Source: Acridotheres tristis
Taxonomy: Eukaryota; Chordata; Aves; Passeriformes; Sturnidae
Direction of reading: 5' to 3'
Assembly (NCBI GenBank): GCA_037013685.1
Contig: CM072893.1
Location: forward strand, 22,401,736-22,465,735
Length of the DNA stretch: 64,000 nucleotides
The notes under the pieces are model-generated. The model was not told the DNA's origin. It worked only from the letters and a program-made list of their open reading frames with translations, and did not search any database. Below, one piece after another: positions 12,901-22,042 of the stretch (position 1 is the stretch's first letter; each line of letters starts with the position of its first letter). The position numbers and the translations under genes are program-made.

Positions 12901-15900
12901 TTGGTTCGCTCCCTGTCTCCTAACTAAGCTGTTCCCAGCTGCCTGCTCCTGGCATCCTGGGCATCTCAGGCTGTTCCTTCAATCTGCAAAGAGCAGCTTG
13001 ATACCCAGTCCTGGCCTCCTTTTTTTTGGGGGAGCAGCACTGCTTGCTGTGCTCCAATTACGCTTGGTTTTGCTGCCTTCACTGCAGACAGCTGGCACTG
13101 CCAGTTCTCACAGGCTGAGCTGTGTCACAGCTGGTGCTGCAGGTGCTGTAGGACCAGGTTAGTGAGCCCAGCAGATCTGCTGTCCCTACTACGTGCCCTC
13201 TGGGCTGCCGTCTCCTTCTTTTGTCACTTGTCTTGGTCACACCAGCTCTCCATCACTGCTGACCTTTGCAGTCGAGGAGGATTCAAAGAGACATCCAAGC
13301 CCTCCACCTCCCACATCATCCACTGCTTCTGTACCCTTCTCTGCTGTGGAGCAGAGCAACCCTCCCTCCTCCTTCTCCTTTCCCAGAGCAATTCCTTGCT
13401 TTCCCCCACTGCTGTCTGCACAAGCTCTGGCCGTGACCCACTGCCATTCCCAGCAGCCCACTCCTGTGTCTCTGTCCTGCAGGCTTGTGCAGCAGAGCCC
13501 AGGCTGGCCCTGCAGCTCCCATGCAGGTCCTGTTGTTTCTGCATGGCCTTGAGGTACTTTGCCCAGTTTTCTGGCCCCAGGCAGCTTTGCCTGTGTACTG
13601 GAGAGGGACTGCCAAGAATTTCTGTGTGGGCAGAGGAGGAGAGCCCCAGGGCAGAGCATAGAGCACTGCATGGTCTGTGGGTCTGGCAGCAGGGTGGTCT
13701 AACTGGACAGCGTTGTGAGGCTGTGTGTCCCAGTCCTCCTATTGTGGGTGGCAGCACCTCTGGTGGGTCCAGAAATGGAAGAGCACTGGTTTGCCCATCA
13801 TGTGGCATCCCGGTCAAGTGATGACAGAGTTGTGCCCAGTTGCCTCTGTGTGGCATCAGGTGCAATTTTGTCCCTCTCCTCATGCAGAGCCATCGGGGCC
13901 AACCCCCTGTACTGCAGCTGCAACCTGCGCTGGCTCTCCAGCTGGGTCAAGACAGGCTACAAGGAGCCAGGCATTGCCCGCTGTGCTGGGCCCCCCGACA
14001 TGGAAGGAAAGCTGCTGCTCACCACTCCTGCCAAGAAATTTGAGTGCCAAGGTGAGAGGTGCCCATGCTGGCCATCCACAGCCTCCTCTGGGCACCCAGC
14101 AGAGCAATGCTTTGTGAGTCTGGGTGGCTCCAGGAGTATGTCTCTTCAGCTGCCTTGTGGAGGAGGGAGACCAGGTTGCTTCCATCCTCTTATGTAACTG
14201 GTGGCACTTCCCTGGTGACTGAACAAACCTGTGACTGTCCCATTGCCTGGTGCAAAGCCCCTTGGACAGGCTCTGCTCTCAGCAACACGAGAGGCTGTGC
14301 CCCCACATCAGTGCCCACAAAAGAACACGTCCCTATCACTCCTTGCACTGACAGTCATCTCCGTGCCTCCCATCCCACAGGCCCACCTGCACTAAGTGTC
14401 CAGGCCAAGTGCAACCCCTGCCTCTCCAGCCCCTGTCAGAACCAGGGCACCTGCCACAATGACCCCCTTGGCTCCTACCGCTGCGCCTGTCCCAGTGGCT
14501 ACAAGGTACCCTAGTCCCAGGGGTCCCCAGTGCGTGGGGACATGCCCCTGCAGAGGGCAAGGGAGCAGAGCAGGGTCTCTGCCATGCCCCTGGGGGTTGC
14601 TGCCTGTGGGACCATCTATCCTCCCTGTGTGCCACAGCATCCTGCTGAGTGGGATGGGGAGAGCTGGGCAGGTGCAGTGGGCACCCTCCTCGCTCCCACC
14701 TTTCCATCCTTCCCCAGGGCAGGAACTGCGAGGTGGCACTCAGTGGCTGCTCCTCCAACCCCTGTGCCAATGGAGGGACCTGCCAGCCTCAGGAGGGGGA
14801 AGGAGCTGGGTTCACGTAAGTGCTGAACAGGAACCTATGAAAGGTGGGTGTTTGGGCAGTAACATGGGACCCTGGCATCCCATGGAGAGAAGTTCTGATA
14901 CTTCCTTTGCCTCCTGCAGGCTCCCTTGGGCGTATAGGTGGGATATTGTATTTGCATGGGAGCTCCAGCTCAGGTTGTCTGACTCCACTTCCCCTTGCCC
15001 CCAGCCCAAAAGCCTCCTAGGTTGTGGTCAGTGGGGGAGAGGAGGGACCATCACCACAGGAGGCAGGGGGACTGGGACTGGTTGCTGTGGTCCTGGAGTC
15101 ACTGCTGCTCCCTGCGGGGCTGCCTTACCTCACACAACCCTCACTGCCCTGAATGCTTTAGGCCATTCTGGGAATCAGGCTGCAGTCAGGAGCTGAAAAT
15201 AATTGTCAGGCTGGGGGTGAGGAGGTAGGCTGTGCAGCCCCTCCCTGTGCTGAGAGGCCTCAGCCTGTTGTTGTGGCAACACAGCATCCTCAGGCAGGCT
15301 GTGCTGCCACCCACCACTGTGCCCAGTTTGACAGGAGGACACCAAACCCAGTCTTTGCCAAGGTCCTCTGCTGGTCATTTTGGGGGACTCACCCCAAAAT
15401 GTTCTGTTTCGTTTTCCTCCTTGACACTGCCCTGGCCCCACTACAGGTGCCTGTGCCCAGTGGGCTTCGAGGGCCCAAGCTGCCACATCACCAGCGACCC
15501 CTGCAAGGAGCACAGTTGTGAGAATGGGGGTTCCTGTGTACCCAGTGTCACCAACTACACCTGCCTTTGTCCTGCCCACTACACAGGTACCTGGAATGGG
15601 GGCTAGCCATCTCCAAATGGCACAGACCTGGCATAGGAATGTGCCCAGTGCTTCTACCCACCCGTGAGGGCTAAATTGCTCCTCTGCCTGCTGTCTCAAT
15701 GCCCATTGCCATGGCGTCTAGGCTCAGCTGTCTTGAGTTTGGGCACACCCAGCTGAACGCCCCACCCTGGGGTGCCCTCAGTGCCTGGCTCAGGCAGGAG
15801 CTGCCTTCAGGGGAGCAGAACCCTGTGTCTGTGGGGTGAAAGCTGTGGGCTTGGCAGCTCTCTGTCTTGAGCTGAGTTCCCCCAGGGGTCCCCTCTGCCC

Positions 15901-18654
15901 CATGGGGACTGGGGCTGCTCCTCTGGTCCTGGAGCTGCACCCCCTCTTCTGCCTTGCAGGGGAATTCTGTGAGCAGCCACCCAATTTCTGCTCAGACGAG
16001 CTCTACCCCTGCCAGCATGACTCCACCTGCATCTCCACCAGCCTGGGGCCCAGGTGAGCCCCCTTCTCTCCAAACTTTTTCTGGCTATGGGTGGTAGATT
16101 TGCTTTTTGGGGACTGCAGTGAGGGGGCATGGAGAGAGGTGTTAAAAGGGGAGGAACAGGCACCCACTGGTGCAAGGGGGAAGGAAGGGGCAGCCTCGAG
16201 CCCCCTGCCTGCCCCAGGTGTGAGTGTGCACCCGGCTATGTGGGGAGCAACTGCAGCGAGGACTTCGATGACTGCCAGGACCATCGGTGCCAGAACAATG
16301 CCCGCTGCCTGGATGAGGTGAATGGGTACTCCTGCCTCTGCACCGAGGGCTACAGGTACCACCAGGAACACATGGGACACCTGGGGTACTGGGGATGGTT
16401 ATGTGCAGAAGGGACAAGTGCTGGCTACCAAGTCTGTCCGTCCATCCATCCATCCATCCATCCATCCTTAGTGTGAGAGGAAGGAGGGAGGCTGGGACTA
16501 TGTGTCTCTGGGAGTGGAGGCTGCGGGGAGCCAACATCACTGGGGAGGGACTCCAGGGCACAGCTCAGCATCCAGACATCCCTCTGATGCCAGTGTGTGG
16601 GAGAGCCTCCCCAGAGATCCCAAATCAGGGGCATGCTGTCAGAGCCCTGTGGGGCATTGGGCAGGGTGTAGGGCTCTTTCCCAGCCTCCAGCCCAGCAGC
16701 ACCCTTGGCCCCACAGTGGCCAGCTCTGCGAGATGCCGCCCCACACTGCTGGCCAGCCTGGCCTGTGTGAGCTAGCTGAATGCCAGAACGGGGCCCCATG
16801 TGTGGAGAGGGGTGGCCGTGCCCTGTGCCAGTGCCTGCCTGGCTTCGGCGGCCCCAAATGTGAGAAGCTGCTGAGCGTCAACTTTGTGGACCGTGACACG
16901 TACCTGCAGTTCACTGACCTGCAAGACTGGCCCCGAGCCAATATCACGCTTCAGGTGAGGGCTGGGGGGGCGAGGGGACATTGAGGGATGGCACTGGAGG
17001 TCTGCCCCAGGGATGTGGGCTCCCACCTCTCTCTCTGGCAGGTCTCCACGGCTGAAGGTAATGGCATCCTGCTGTACAATGGTGACAGCGACCACATGGC
17101 TGTGGAGCTGTACCAGGGCCATGTGAGGGTCAGTTATGACCCCGGCACCTACCCCAGCTCGGCCATCTACAGGTACCTGGCACCCCTTCCCCACTCACTG
17201 GAGACCTCCACCCCCATTGCTTCAGCCTGGGGGCGTCCCCAGTGACCCAGCCATCCCTGCCAGTGCTGAGACCATCAATGACGGGCAGTTCCACACCGTG
17301 GAGCTGGTGACCTTCGACCAGATGGTGAACCTGTCCATCGATGGTGGCAGCCCCATGACCATGGACAACTCGGGCAAGCACTACACTCTGAATAGCGAGG
17401 CTCCTCTCTACGTGGGAGGTAGGACAGGGACTGGGTGACGGAGGGCATGGGGGGACATCAGGGGTGCGCTGATGGTCCTGCTCTCCCCAGGAATGCCTGT
17501 GGATGTCAACTCGGCTGCCTTCCGCCTCTGGCAGCTCCTCAATGGCACCAGCTTCCACGGATGCATCCGCAACCTCTACATCAACAATGAGCTGCAGGAC
17601 TTCACCAAGACGCGGATGACGCCAGGGGTGGTGCCAGGCTGCGAGCCCTGCCGCAAGCTCTACTGCCTGCACGGCATCTGCCAGCCCTCTGGTGCCCAGG
17701 GCCCTGTCTGCCACTGTGAGCCTGGCTGGGATGGGCCCCACTGCGACCAGCCCCGCGGCGGTCCCTGCCAGGGGCACAAGTGAGTACCCTTGCCCCACTG
17801 GCTGCCCTACCTGCCTCTCCCACTGGCTGCCCACCCTGCCCTGTGGCTGGTTCCTGGTGCTGTCGTGCCAGTCCCGTGCCATCACAGTGGCGCTGTGTCA
17901 TGACGCTGCCCTGCCATGCCACTAGCACTGAGTTGTGCCAGGCTATTCTGCTGGTGCCGTGCCAGAGCCAGACCTGTGCTGTGCCACGATGGCTGTGCTG
18001 TACCAGTCGCAGTGCAGTACTGTGCTGGTTCTGAGCCATGCCGTGCTCAGCGCTGGTGGGCTGTGCGTGCTGGTGCCGTGCAGCAGCTCCTGACAGCACC
18101 GTGTGCCCACAGGTGTGTGCATGGGCTGTGCCTGCCCCTCGACGCCCTCTCCTACAGCTGCCAGTGCCATGAGGGCTACCAGGGCGCACTCTGCAACCAG
18201 CCTGCCGAACCACCCGACCCCTGCCGCCACCAACCCTGTGTCCACGGCCACTGCCACCTCACCCCAGGTGGCGAGCCCACCTGCGAGTGCCACGATGGCT
18301 ACACCGGAGCACTCTGTGACCAAGGTAGGTGCTGAGGAGCTGGGTGTGCAGGGAAGGCAGCCCCATGCCACGCCACCAGGCTGACCATTGCTGTCTCACT
18401 GTCGCACAGAGCCCGAGTGCCGCGGGGAGCCAGTGCGGGACTACCACCAGGTGCAGCGAGGCTATGCTATCTGCCAGACGACGCGGCCGGTGGCCTGGGT
18501 GGAGTGCCGGGGGACCTGCGGTGGCCCTGACGCCAGCTGCTGCACTGGGCTGCGGCTCCGGCGCAGGAAATATGCCTTCGAGTGCAGCAACGGTGCCACC
18601 TTCGTGGAGGAGGTGGAGAAGCCCAGCAAGTGTGGCTGCAGCCAGTGCCTGTGA
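3855..18654 (+). CDS. SLIT1: SLIT1, slit guidance ligand 1, 3' part (33 coding exons)
   Basis: Secreted axon-guidance glycoprotein that repels growth cones by binding ROBO receptors through its second LRR domain. Thirty-three exons, each bounded by AG and GT with matching phases, join into one frame of about 1398 residues plus TGA. Numbering from the first residue here: rest of LRR domain D1 1-126, D2 127-350, linker microexon 351-358, D3 359-583, D4 584-777, EGF repeats 778-1024, laminin G about 1025-1200, further EGF repeats to 1317, cystine knot 1318-1398. Most LRR exons are 72 or 144 nt, one or two repeats each. About 138 N-terminal residues (signal peptide, LRRNT, first repeats) are missing because the window starts inside an intron; with them the length matches human SLIT1 (about 1534). 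If four coding exons precede, these are exons 5-37. The choice of SLIT1 over SLIT2/3 rests on remembered residues and on the LCOR neighbour. No frameshift or premature stop was seen. Confidence 0.96.
4067..4138 (+). CDS. SLIT1: SLIT1 exon w2: LRR of D1
   Basis: A 72-nt exon after a T-rich tract and ctgcag, ending at gtaagt. It reads [20 protein letters not shown]..., one LRR. Confidence 0.94.
4532..4603 (+). CDS. SLIT1: SLIT1 exon w3: LRR of D1
   Basis: A 72-nt exon reading [20 protein letters not shown]..., one LRR. The last codon is split TT|C (Phe) across the next intron. Confidence 0.94.
4927..5090 (+). CDS. SLIT1: SLIT1 exon w4: LRRCT cap of D1
   Basis: A 164-nt exon encoding the C-terminal LRR cap. 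It carries the cap cysteines in [17 protein letters not shown] and ends at FSCS before gtgagg. Confidence 0.94.
5476..5623 (+). CDS. SLIT1: SLIT1 exon w5: D1-D2 linker and LRRNT of D2
   Basis: A 148-nt exon. A variable linker leads into the N-terminal cap [20 protein letters not shown] of D2, the ROBO-binding LRR domain in the family. Confidence 0.93.
6125..6196 (+). CDS. SLIT1: SLIT1 exon w6: LRR of D2
   Basis: A 72-nt exon reading [20 protein letters not shown]..., one LRR, between tttgcag and gtaagt. Confidence 0.94.
6446..6517 (+). CDS. SLIT1: SLIT1 exon w7: LRR of D2
   Basis: A 72-nt exon reading [20 protein letters not shown]..., one LRR. Confidence 0.94.
6623..6694 (+). CDS. SLIT1: SLIT1 exon w8: LRR of D2
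   Basis: A 72-nt exon reading [20 protein letters not shown]..., one LRR. The intron before it is only 105 nt. Confidence 0.94.
6822..6965 (+). CDS. SLIT1: SLIT1 exon w9: two LRRs of D2
   Basis: A 144-nt exon with two repeats, [20 protein letters not shown]... and [20 protein letters not shown].... Confidence 0.94.
7114..7277 (+). CDS. SLIT1: SLIT1 exon w10: LRRCT cap of D2
   Basis: A 164-nt exon with the cap signature [17 protein letters not shown], ending at KKFRCS and one base into the next codon. Confidence 0.94.
7393..7416 (+). CDS. SLIT1: SLIT1 exon w11: 24-nt microexon in the D2-D3 linker
   Basis: A run of T and cccacag precede 24 nt that end at gtgagg. They supply AKEQYFIP (A and the next G are split codons). 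Length is a multiple of three, so inclusion or skipping keeps the frame. The same residues are in human SLIT1 as I recall it. Confidence 0.9.
7754..7898 (+). CDS. SLIT1: SLIT1 exon w12: LRRNT of D3
   Basis: A 145-nt exon reading [20 protein letters not shown] and then the N-terminal cap of D3. Confidence 0.94.
8036..8110 (+). CDS. SLIT1: SLIT1 exon w13: LRR of D3
   Basis: A 75-nt exon reading [20 protein letters not shown]..., a 25-residue repeat, one codon longer than its neighbours as in human SLIT1. Confidence 0.94.
8322..8465 (+). CDS. SLIT1: SLIT1 exon w14: two LRRs of D3
   Basis: A 144-nt exon with [20 protein letters not shown]... and [20 protein letters not shown].... Confidence 0.94.
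8724..8867 (+). CDS. SLIT1: SLIT1 exon w15: two LRRs of D3
   Basis: A 144-nt exon with [20 protein letters not shown]... and [20 protein letters not shown].... The donor is gtatgt. Confidence 0.94.
8986..9152 (+). CDS. SLIT1: SLIT1 exon w16: LRRCT cap of D3
   Basis: A 167-nt exon with [20 protein letters not shown] and the remaining cap cysteines, ending FRCEE plus one base. The donor gtaact is weaker than its neighbours. Confidence 0.93.
9153..10209 (+). other. SLIT1: SLIT1 intron between D3 and D4
   Basis: A 1.06-kb intron. A T-run at about 9596-9606 and AT-rich sequence follow; no exon or repeat is recognised. Confidence 0.85.
10210..10342 (+). CDS. SLIT1: SLIT1 exon w17: LRRNT of D4
   Basis: A 133-nt exon reading [20 protein letters not shown]... 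(cap of D4). Among nearby AG dinucleotides, only the one at 10208-10209 keeps the frame. The first exon bases are GTAAGG, so the acceptor also looks like a donor (see findings). Confidence 0.9.
10343..11204 (+). other. SLIT1: SLIT1 intron within D4
   Basis: An 862-nt intron with short CA/TC-rich stretches at about 10860-11030. Nothing else is seen. Confidence 0.85.
11205..11273 (+). CDS. SLIT1: SLIT1 exon w18: LRR of D4
   Basis: A 69-nt exon reading [20 protein letters not shown]..., a 23-residue repeat as in human SLIT1. Confidence 0.93.
11663..11734 (+). CDS. SLIT1: SLIT1 exon w19: LRR of D4
   Basis: A 72-nt exon reading [20 protein letters not shown]..., one LRR. Confidence 0.94.
11943..12014 (+). 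CDS. SLIT1: SLIT1 exon w20: LRR of D4
   Basis: A 72-nt exon reading [20 protein letters not shown]..., one LRR. Confidence 0.94.
12308..12379 (+). CDS. SLIT1: SLIT1 exon w21: LRR of D4
   Basis: A 72-nt exon reading [20 protein letters not shown]..., one LRR. Confidence 0.94.
12380..13887 (+). other. SLIT1: SLIT1 intron before the D4 cap
   Basis: At 1.5 kb this is the longest complete SLIT1 intron here. Several open frames of 120-220 codons on both strands reflect GC-rich, stop-poor sequence and resemble no protein I know. Confidence 0.85.
13888..14051 (+). CDS. SLIT1: SLIT1 exon w22: LRRCT cap of D4
   Basis: A 164-nt exon with [20 protein letters not shown] and the last cap cysteines, ending KKFECQ plus one base. 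It closes the LRR half of the protein. Confidence 0.94.
14381..14505 (+). CDS. SLIT1: SLIT1 exon w23: first EGF repeat
   Basis: A 125-nt exon with [20 protein letters not shown] and CACPSGYK, the start of the EGF array. Unusually for this gene, the donor (gtaccc) falls between codons. Confidence 0.92.
14718..14815 (+). CDS. SLIT1: SLIT1 exon w24: EGF repeat 2
   Basis: A 98-nt exon reading [20 protein letters not shown] and on to GEGAGFT. It completes EGF1 and starts EGF2. Confidence 0.92.
14816..15446 (+). other. SLIT1: SLIT1 intron in the EGF array
   Basis: A 631-nt intron with nothing recognised. The other SLIT1 introns over 300 nt (4139-4531, 4604-4926, 5091-5475, 5624-6124, 7417-7753, 11274-11662, 14052-14380, 15587-15959, 16356-16716, 17780-18112) are also plain, apart from the microsatellite listed separately. 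Confidence 0.85.
15447..15586 (+). CDS. SLIT1: SLIT1 exon w25: EGF repeats 2-3
   Basis: A 140-nt exon with [20 protein letters not shown] then [23 protein letters not shown]3 here lacks the usual acidic calcium-binding start (see findings). Confidence 0.91.
15960..16053 (+). CDS. SLIT1: SLIT1 exon w26: EGF repeat 4, first part
   Basis: A 94-nt exon reading [20 protein letters not shown]..., ending in a split Arg codon AG|G. Confidence 0.91.
16218..16355 (+). CDS. SLIT1: SLIT1 exon w27: EGF repeats 4-5
   Basis: A 138-nt exon with [20 protein letters not shown] and [11 protein letters not shown]. The EDFDDC start and the aromatic residue after NG fit a calcium-binding EGF. Confidence 0.92.
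16438..16468 (+). repeat. (ATCC)n microsatellite
   Basis: About seven tandem CCAT/ATCC units in the SLIT1 intron between exons w27 and w28. Confidence 0.9.
16717..16954 (+). CDS. SLIT1: SLIT1 exon w28: inter-EGF cleavage region, EGF6 and start of laminin G
   Basis: A 238-nt exon. [18 protein letters not shown] spans the EGF5-EGF6 linker where SLIT2 is proteolytically cut; then comes EGF6 (CQNGAPC), then the start of laminin G ([20 protein letters not shown]). It ends exactly on a codon at Gln. Confidence 0.93.
17042..17172 (+). CDS. SLIT1: SLIT1 exon w29: laminin G
   Basis: A 131-nt exon reading [20 protein letters not shown]..., core strands of the laminin G sandwich. The intron before it is only 87 nt. 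Confidence 0.94.
17264..17418 (+). CDS. SLIT1: SLIT1 exon w30: laminin G
   Basis: A 155-nt exon reading [20 protein letters not shown] and on to LYVGG. The intron before it is 91 nt. Confidence 0.94.
17491..17779 (+). CDS. SLIT1: SLIT1 exon w31: end of laminin G and next EGF
   Basis: A 289-nt exon, the longest internal one. It holds [17 protein letters not shown] of laminin G, then an EGF repeat ([13 protein letters not shown]..., [12 protein letters not shown]), ending in a split Lys codon. Confidence 0.94.
18113..18324 (+). CDS. SLIT1: SLIT1 exon w32: last two EGF repeats
   Basis: A 212-nt exon with [20 protein letters not shown] and [20 protein letters not shown], ending CDQ plus one base. 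Confidence 0.93.
18410..18654 (+). CDS. SLIT1: SLIT1 exon w33: C-terminal cystine knot and stop
   Basis: The coding part of the last exon reads [20 protein letters not shown]..., a cysteine-rich CTCK domain ending KCGCSQCL and TGA at 18652-18654. In the family this knot is associated with dimerisation. Confidence 0.95.
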
Positions 18655-21305
18655 GCAGCCACCGGCCCTGCAGAGCCGGGGGCTGGCGGGGAGACCCCCA
18701 CGAGCCAAGGACCTCACTTTGCACTGCGGGCCTGGTGCTGCTCTCTGGGTGTTCTGAACTGCAGCTGCATCTGAGGAGCCCGGCAGAGGGTAGAGCTGGT
18801 GCATCTAGAAGGTTGGGAAGGAAACAGAAAAAAAAAAAAAAAGGAAAAAAAAAGAAAAAACCCCACAAACCAAGCAAATGTGTAGATAGGGATTTTTTTT
18901 AAGAACTGCAGCTACACAGATATGTGCATATGGAGTGGGCACCCTGCCCAGCTGCCCTGTCCTCTCCCTGTGGCACTCTGCCTCCCTGCCAGTGAAGCCA
19001 CACAGCCATGGAGGGCAGTGCCTGCATCCTGGGTGAGTCTCCTCCCTGGCATCCCTGTCCCTTGCATCAGCCCAGCGATCTGAGGGCTCTTCCAACACCT
19101 GGGACAGGAGGAGGGAGGCTATCATGGCAGAACCTTGTGATCTCTGGCAAGCCATCGCTTAGAGTGGGCTGCATAGTGTAACCAGTGTCCTGCAGTCCTG
19201 GTGAGCCCAGACCTGGTTTCCCATCCTCTCCTCCAGCAGCCCTGGTGTCTCTCCCTGCAGGGTGCTGGAGCCCAAAGTACCCCAGATAATGTCCCCAGCT
19301 CCGTGGCCCCAGCCTGACCCTCTGGTGCCACCCCCAGTTTGTGCATGGGCACACATGGGTCCAGCCCACTGTGGTCACATCAGGGCCACACTGGTGGAGC
19401 AGGACCAGGGCAGTGCAAGGCACACTGAATGGGGGACAGGCAGCAATGCACAGATGTCCCTGAGGGTTCCAGTGGCAACCTGCCCTGTGCCATGGGGCCA
19501 GCACTGTGCCATTCATGTGGAGAGGGCCCCAAATACCCCTGGCTCAGCCAGGCAGTTCTGCTCAGAGGTGGGAGCTGTGTGAGGGCAGCACAGGAATCCC
19601 TTTATTCCAGGCTCTGTCCTAGGGAAGCAGGCCTGCAGCGGGGTGAAAGTGACCCATGTCCCACTGACCCAACCAGCAGGAGCAAGAGGCTGCTGGGACA
19701 GCTGGGATGCACGTTTGCCATGCTATCACTGTGGCCTCAGTCTTGAGCATGCCAAGTTGAAGAGGCTGAAGATGTCCAAACCTGCATGTCTGGAGCCAAC
19801 ACCACTGCTAGGGCAGGACCCACCAACTCTTGGACTCAAGTGCCCATACCCAGCATCTCTCCAAAGCCCACAGTGCCAGGGCATGTGCTGGGCTGGTGTG
19901 GGGGCAGGGGCACACGGGGAGCTCCTGCTGGGGTACTGCATGCACCCAACATCCACAGCAGCATCACCTCTACGACTGTGGGGGCCAAGGATAGTGGGGG
20001 CCCAACCTGGGACACTGCACATGGCTGGACAGTGAAACACCACATCACTCTGGTGGACAGACTCATCCCAGAGCTGCAGTCCTGGATCTCTCCATCACAC
20101 CACTCCAGCACTTTGGCTTCAGGTCGGCACTGCCAGCTGTGGCTGAGCTCCAGGCGCCTCCACTGGATACACCCAGCTCTGCAGGTGGTGTCACCATCCC
20201 TGCTCACCACTGGCATCCAGGGCATCTCCACCACCCCGGGGATGTGTTTCTGCCACAAATGCCCTCTCCATGAGAGCTCCTCTGCCACATAGAGGAGCTG
20301 GGATGTGTCTCATTTTGCCTGTGGCCCACCCGGGGCTTGGTTGTGTTGTGTTTCTGTTCTTGCTGTACGCTAACCGCTAAAGTATCTCTTTATACAGAAT
20401 ACTTACAGATTCTAATATATATTTGTATTTCATTTTGTTATAGTATTTTTATATGTTTGGGGTCAACAAATGATGTTTTCTTTTTGTTTACAGATGCTAC
20501 TGGGCAGGAAAATGACGGTGGCTTTGTTTGGCCCGTGGGGTTTGTGTGTGTCACTATTGAAGACGCTGGTTTGTACTAGGCTGGCGAGGGAGGCACTGGG
20601 CATCCTTCCGCTGGCAGAGGCTGTATTGTTTTAGGAGATGTTTGGTATTGTCTATGTTGTCTTCCATGTGAACATGACATTTATTCATTCAGAGGCTTGG
20701 CCTCTTCTTTCCTGGTGGGGAGAAGGGAGAAGCTGGTGCTTGGGAGCTGCAGAGTGTGTAAGGAGGTGGCACAGGATGGAAAGAGCTGGTCGTGCCTTGG
20801 GGGATGATTTCCTGCTCCTGGAGCAGCCCTGGCCAGTGCTTTTGGCCAACGTGTTGCCCCCATGGTGCTGGGACAAGCAGCCAGGCTTATCCATGCAATG
20901 CCTTGCAAAAGCAGCCATCACTGCCAGGGTCTTGCATGTGGGACGCTGAAGGGCCAGTGCCTGCTGTGGGGAAGGAATGGCTCCAGGGGAAACCAGGCAC
21001 TTGTAGCTCTCTGGGAAAGGGTAGAGGGGGCCTGGGCAGCAGTCCCCAGCACCACCAAGAGGTTGCACTGTTGGTGCCACAAACGCAAGTCTGCCACAGC
21101 TCAGGCACTGGTGTGGGAACACTGAAACCCCCCACAGGCATTTATATTCCCCCTCCATAGGGAAGGGGTTGACACTTGGAGGATGCCAGCCTGCTGCACC
21201 CTACCTCGTGCACTCACTCACCTTGTCTTCCCTACTTATCACACCAAACAAACATTGATATCAAAGAAACGTTTAATAAGCTGCAATAAAATACGGACCT
21301 TTAGA
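18655..21305 (+). other. SLIT1: SLIT1 3' UTR (end inferred)
   Basis: About 2.65 kb between the stop codon and the first AATAAA on this strand that I found. It contains an A-rich stretch at 18829-18860, which could cause internal oligo-dT priming, and an AT-rich block at about 20375-20490. A UTR of this size is plausible for SLIT1. Only transcript data would fix the end. Confidence 0.6.
21285..21290 (+). terminator. SLIT1: Candidate SLIT1 polyadenylation signal
   Basis: AATAAA, the first on the + strand after the stop that I could find. A second lies at 21439-21444. The downstream GU-rich element is weak, so cleavage here is likely but not certain. Confidence 0.5.
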
Positions 21306-21990
21306 AAGCTCATAGGGTGAATATTGACAGTGAAGAAGAAAAGAAAACAAGGTGGTGGGAATCCTTGAGGAGTTCAGATCTGAGTCAGGGATCTTTTACC
21401 TGGAACAAGAACACAACTTTTTCCATAGGCTAGGATGAAATAAAAGACAGGAGCACAGAGTTCACAAAATGTCAACATTTAGAGAATCGATACATGTTCA
21501 AAGTTCAAATGACCCAGCTCTTATAGCTATACATATTGATTTAAAGCAACTTAATATAATTTTATTTTATTTTTTTTTTATATATACACTTTCAAAGGTT
21601 TGTCAGGTGAGGTATGTAAACATTATCTAATGGAAACTCCTCTCCACATTTCCAACCGAGAATTCACAGCAGACAGTTCATTTTCCCACCTTGTGGCGCA
21701 GAACTTCCCACTCCCTACACCAACTGGGAATGCCGTCCCAAGCCATGGCTCTCCCAGGTGCAGTCACCGGCTCCCTCTTCCCACTGCTGGTCTGTACAGT
21801 TCACATTGCTTGGGTTCAAATATACAGTACCGCACAGGAGGAATTTCAGCTCAGTGTCTAAAATTCATATAGAAACAAACAGAGAAACAAAACTCTCCCA
21901 GGGAAGCAGACACAGATGAAGGAAAAACATTTGCCATCAGGGTGGAGATAATATTTAAATGTTTTACATCTTAAGAAAAAAATTGTTTCC

Positions 21991-22042
21991 TTTTTTCTTT
22001 TTCTTTTTTTTTTTTTTGTTTTGTTTTTGTTTTTCTTTTTTT
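21991..22042 (+). repeat. T-rich tract
   Basis: About 50 nt of T with a few C and G. Read on the - strand it is an A-rich tract that could be the tail of an old retroposed copy or simple low-complexity DNA. Confidence 0.7.

Noticed and set aside
12614..13883. Open frames of 180-220 codons on both strands in a SLIT1 intron
   Set aside because: They overlap each other on both strands, as expected for stop-poor GC-rich sequence, and show no domain.
3855..18654. A miR-218-type microRNA in a SLIT1 intron, as in SLIT2 and SLIT3
   Set aside because: I looked for the miR-218 seed context (TTGTGCTTGATC) and found none in the introns.
18829..18860. A-rich tract as the poly(A) end of SLIT1 or a processed pseudogene tail
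   Set aside because: It follows the intron-containing SLIT1 stop by only about 175 nt, with no AATAAA before it. More likely a low-complexity stretch in the 3' UTR.
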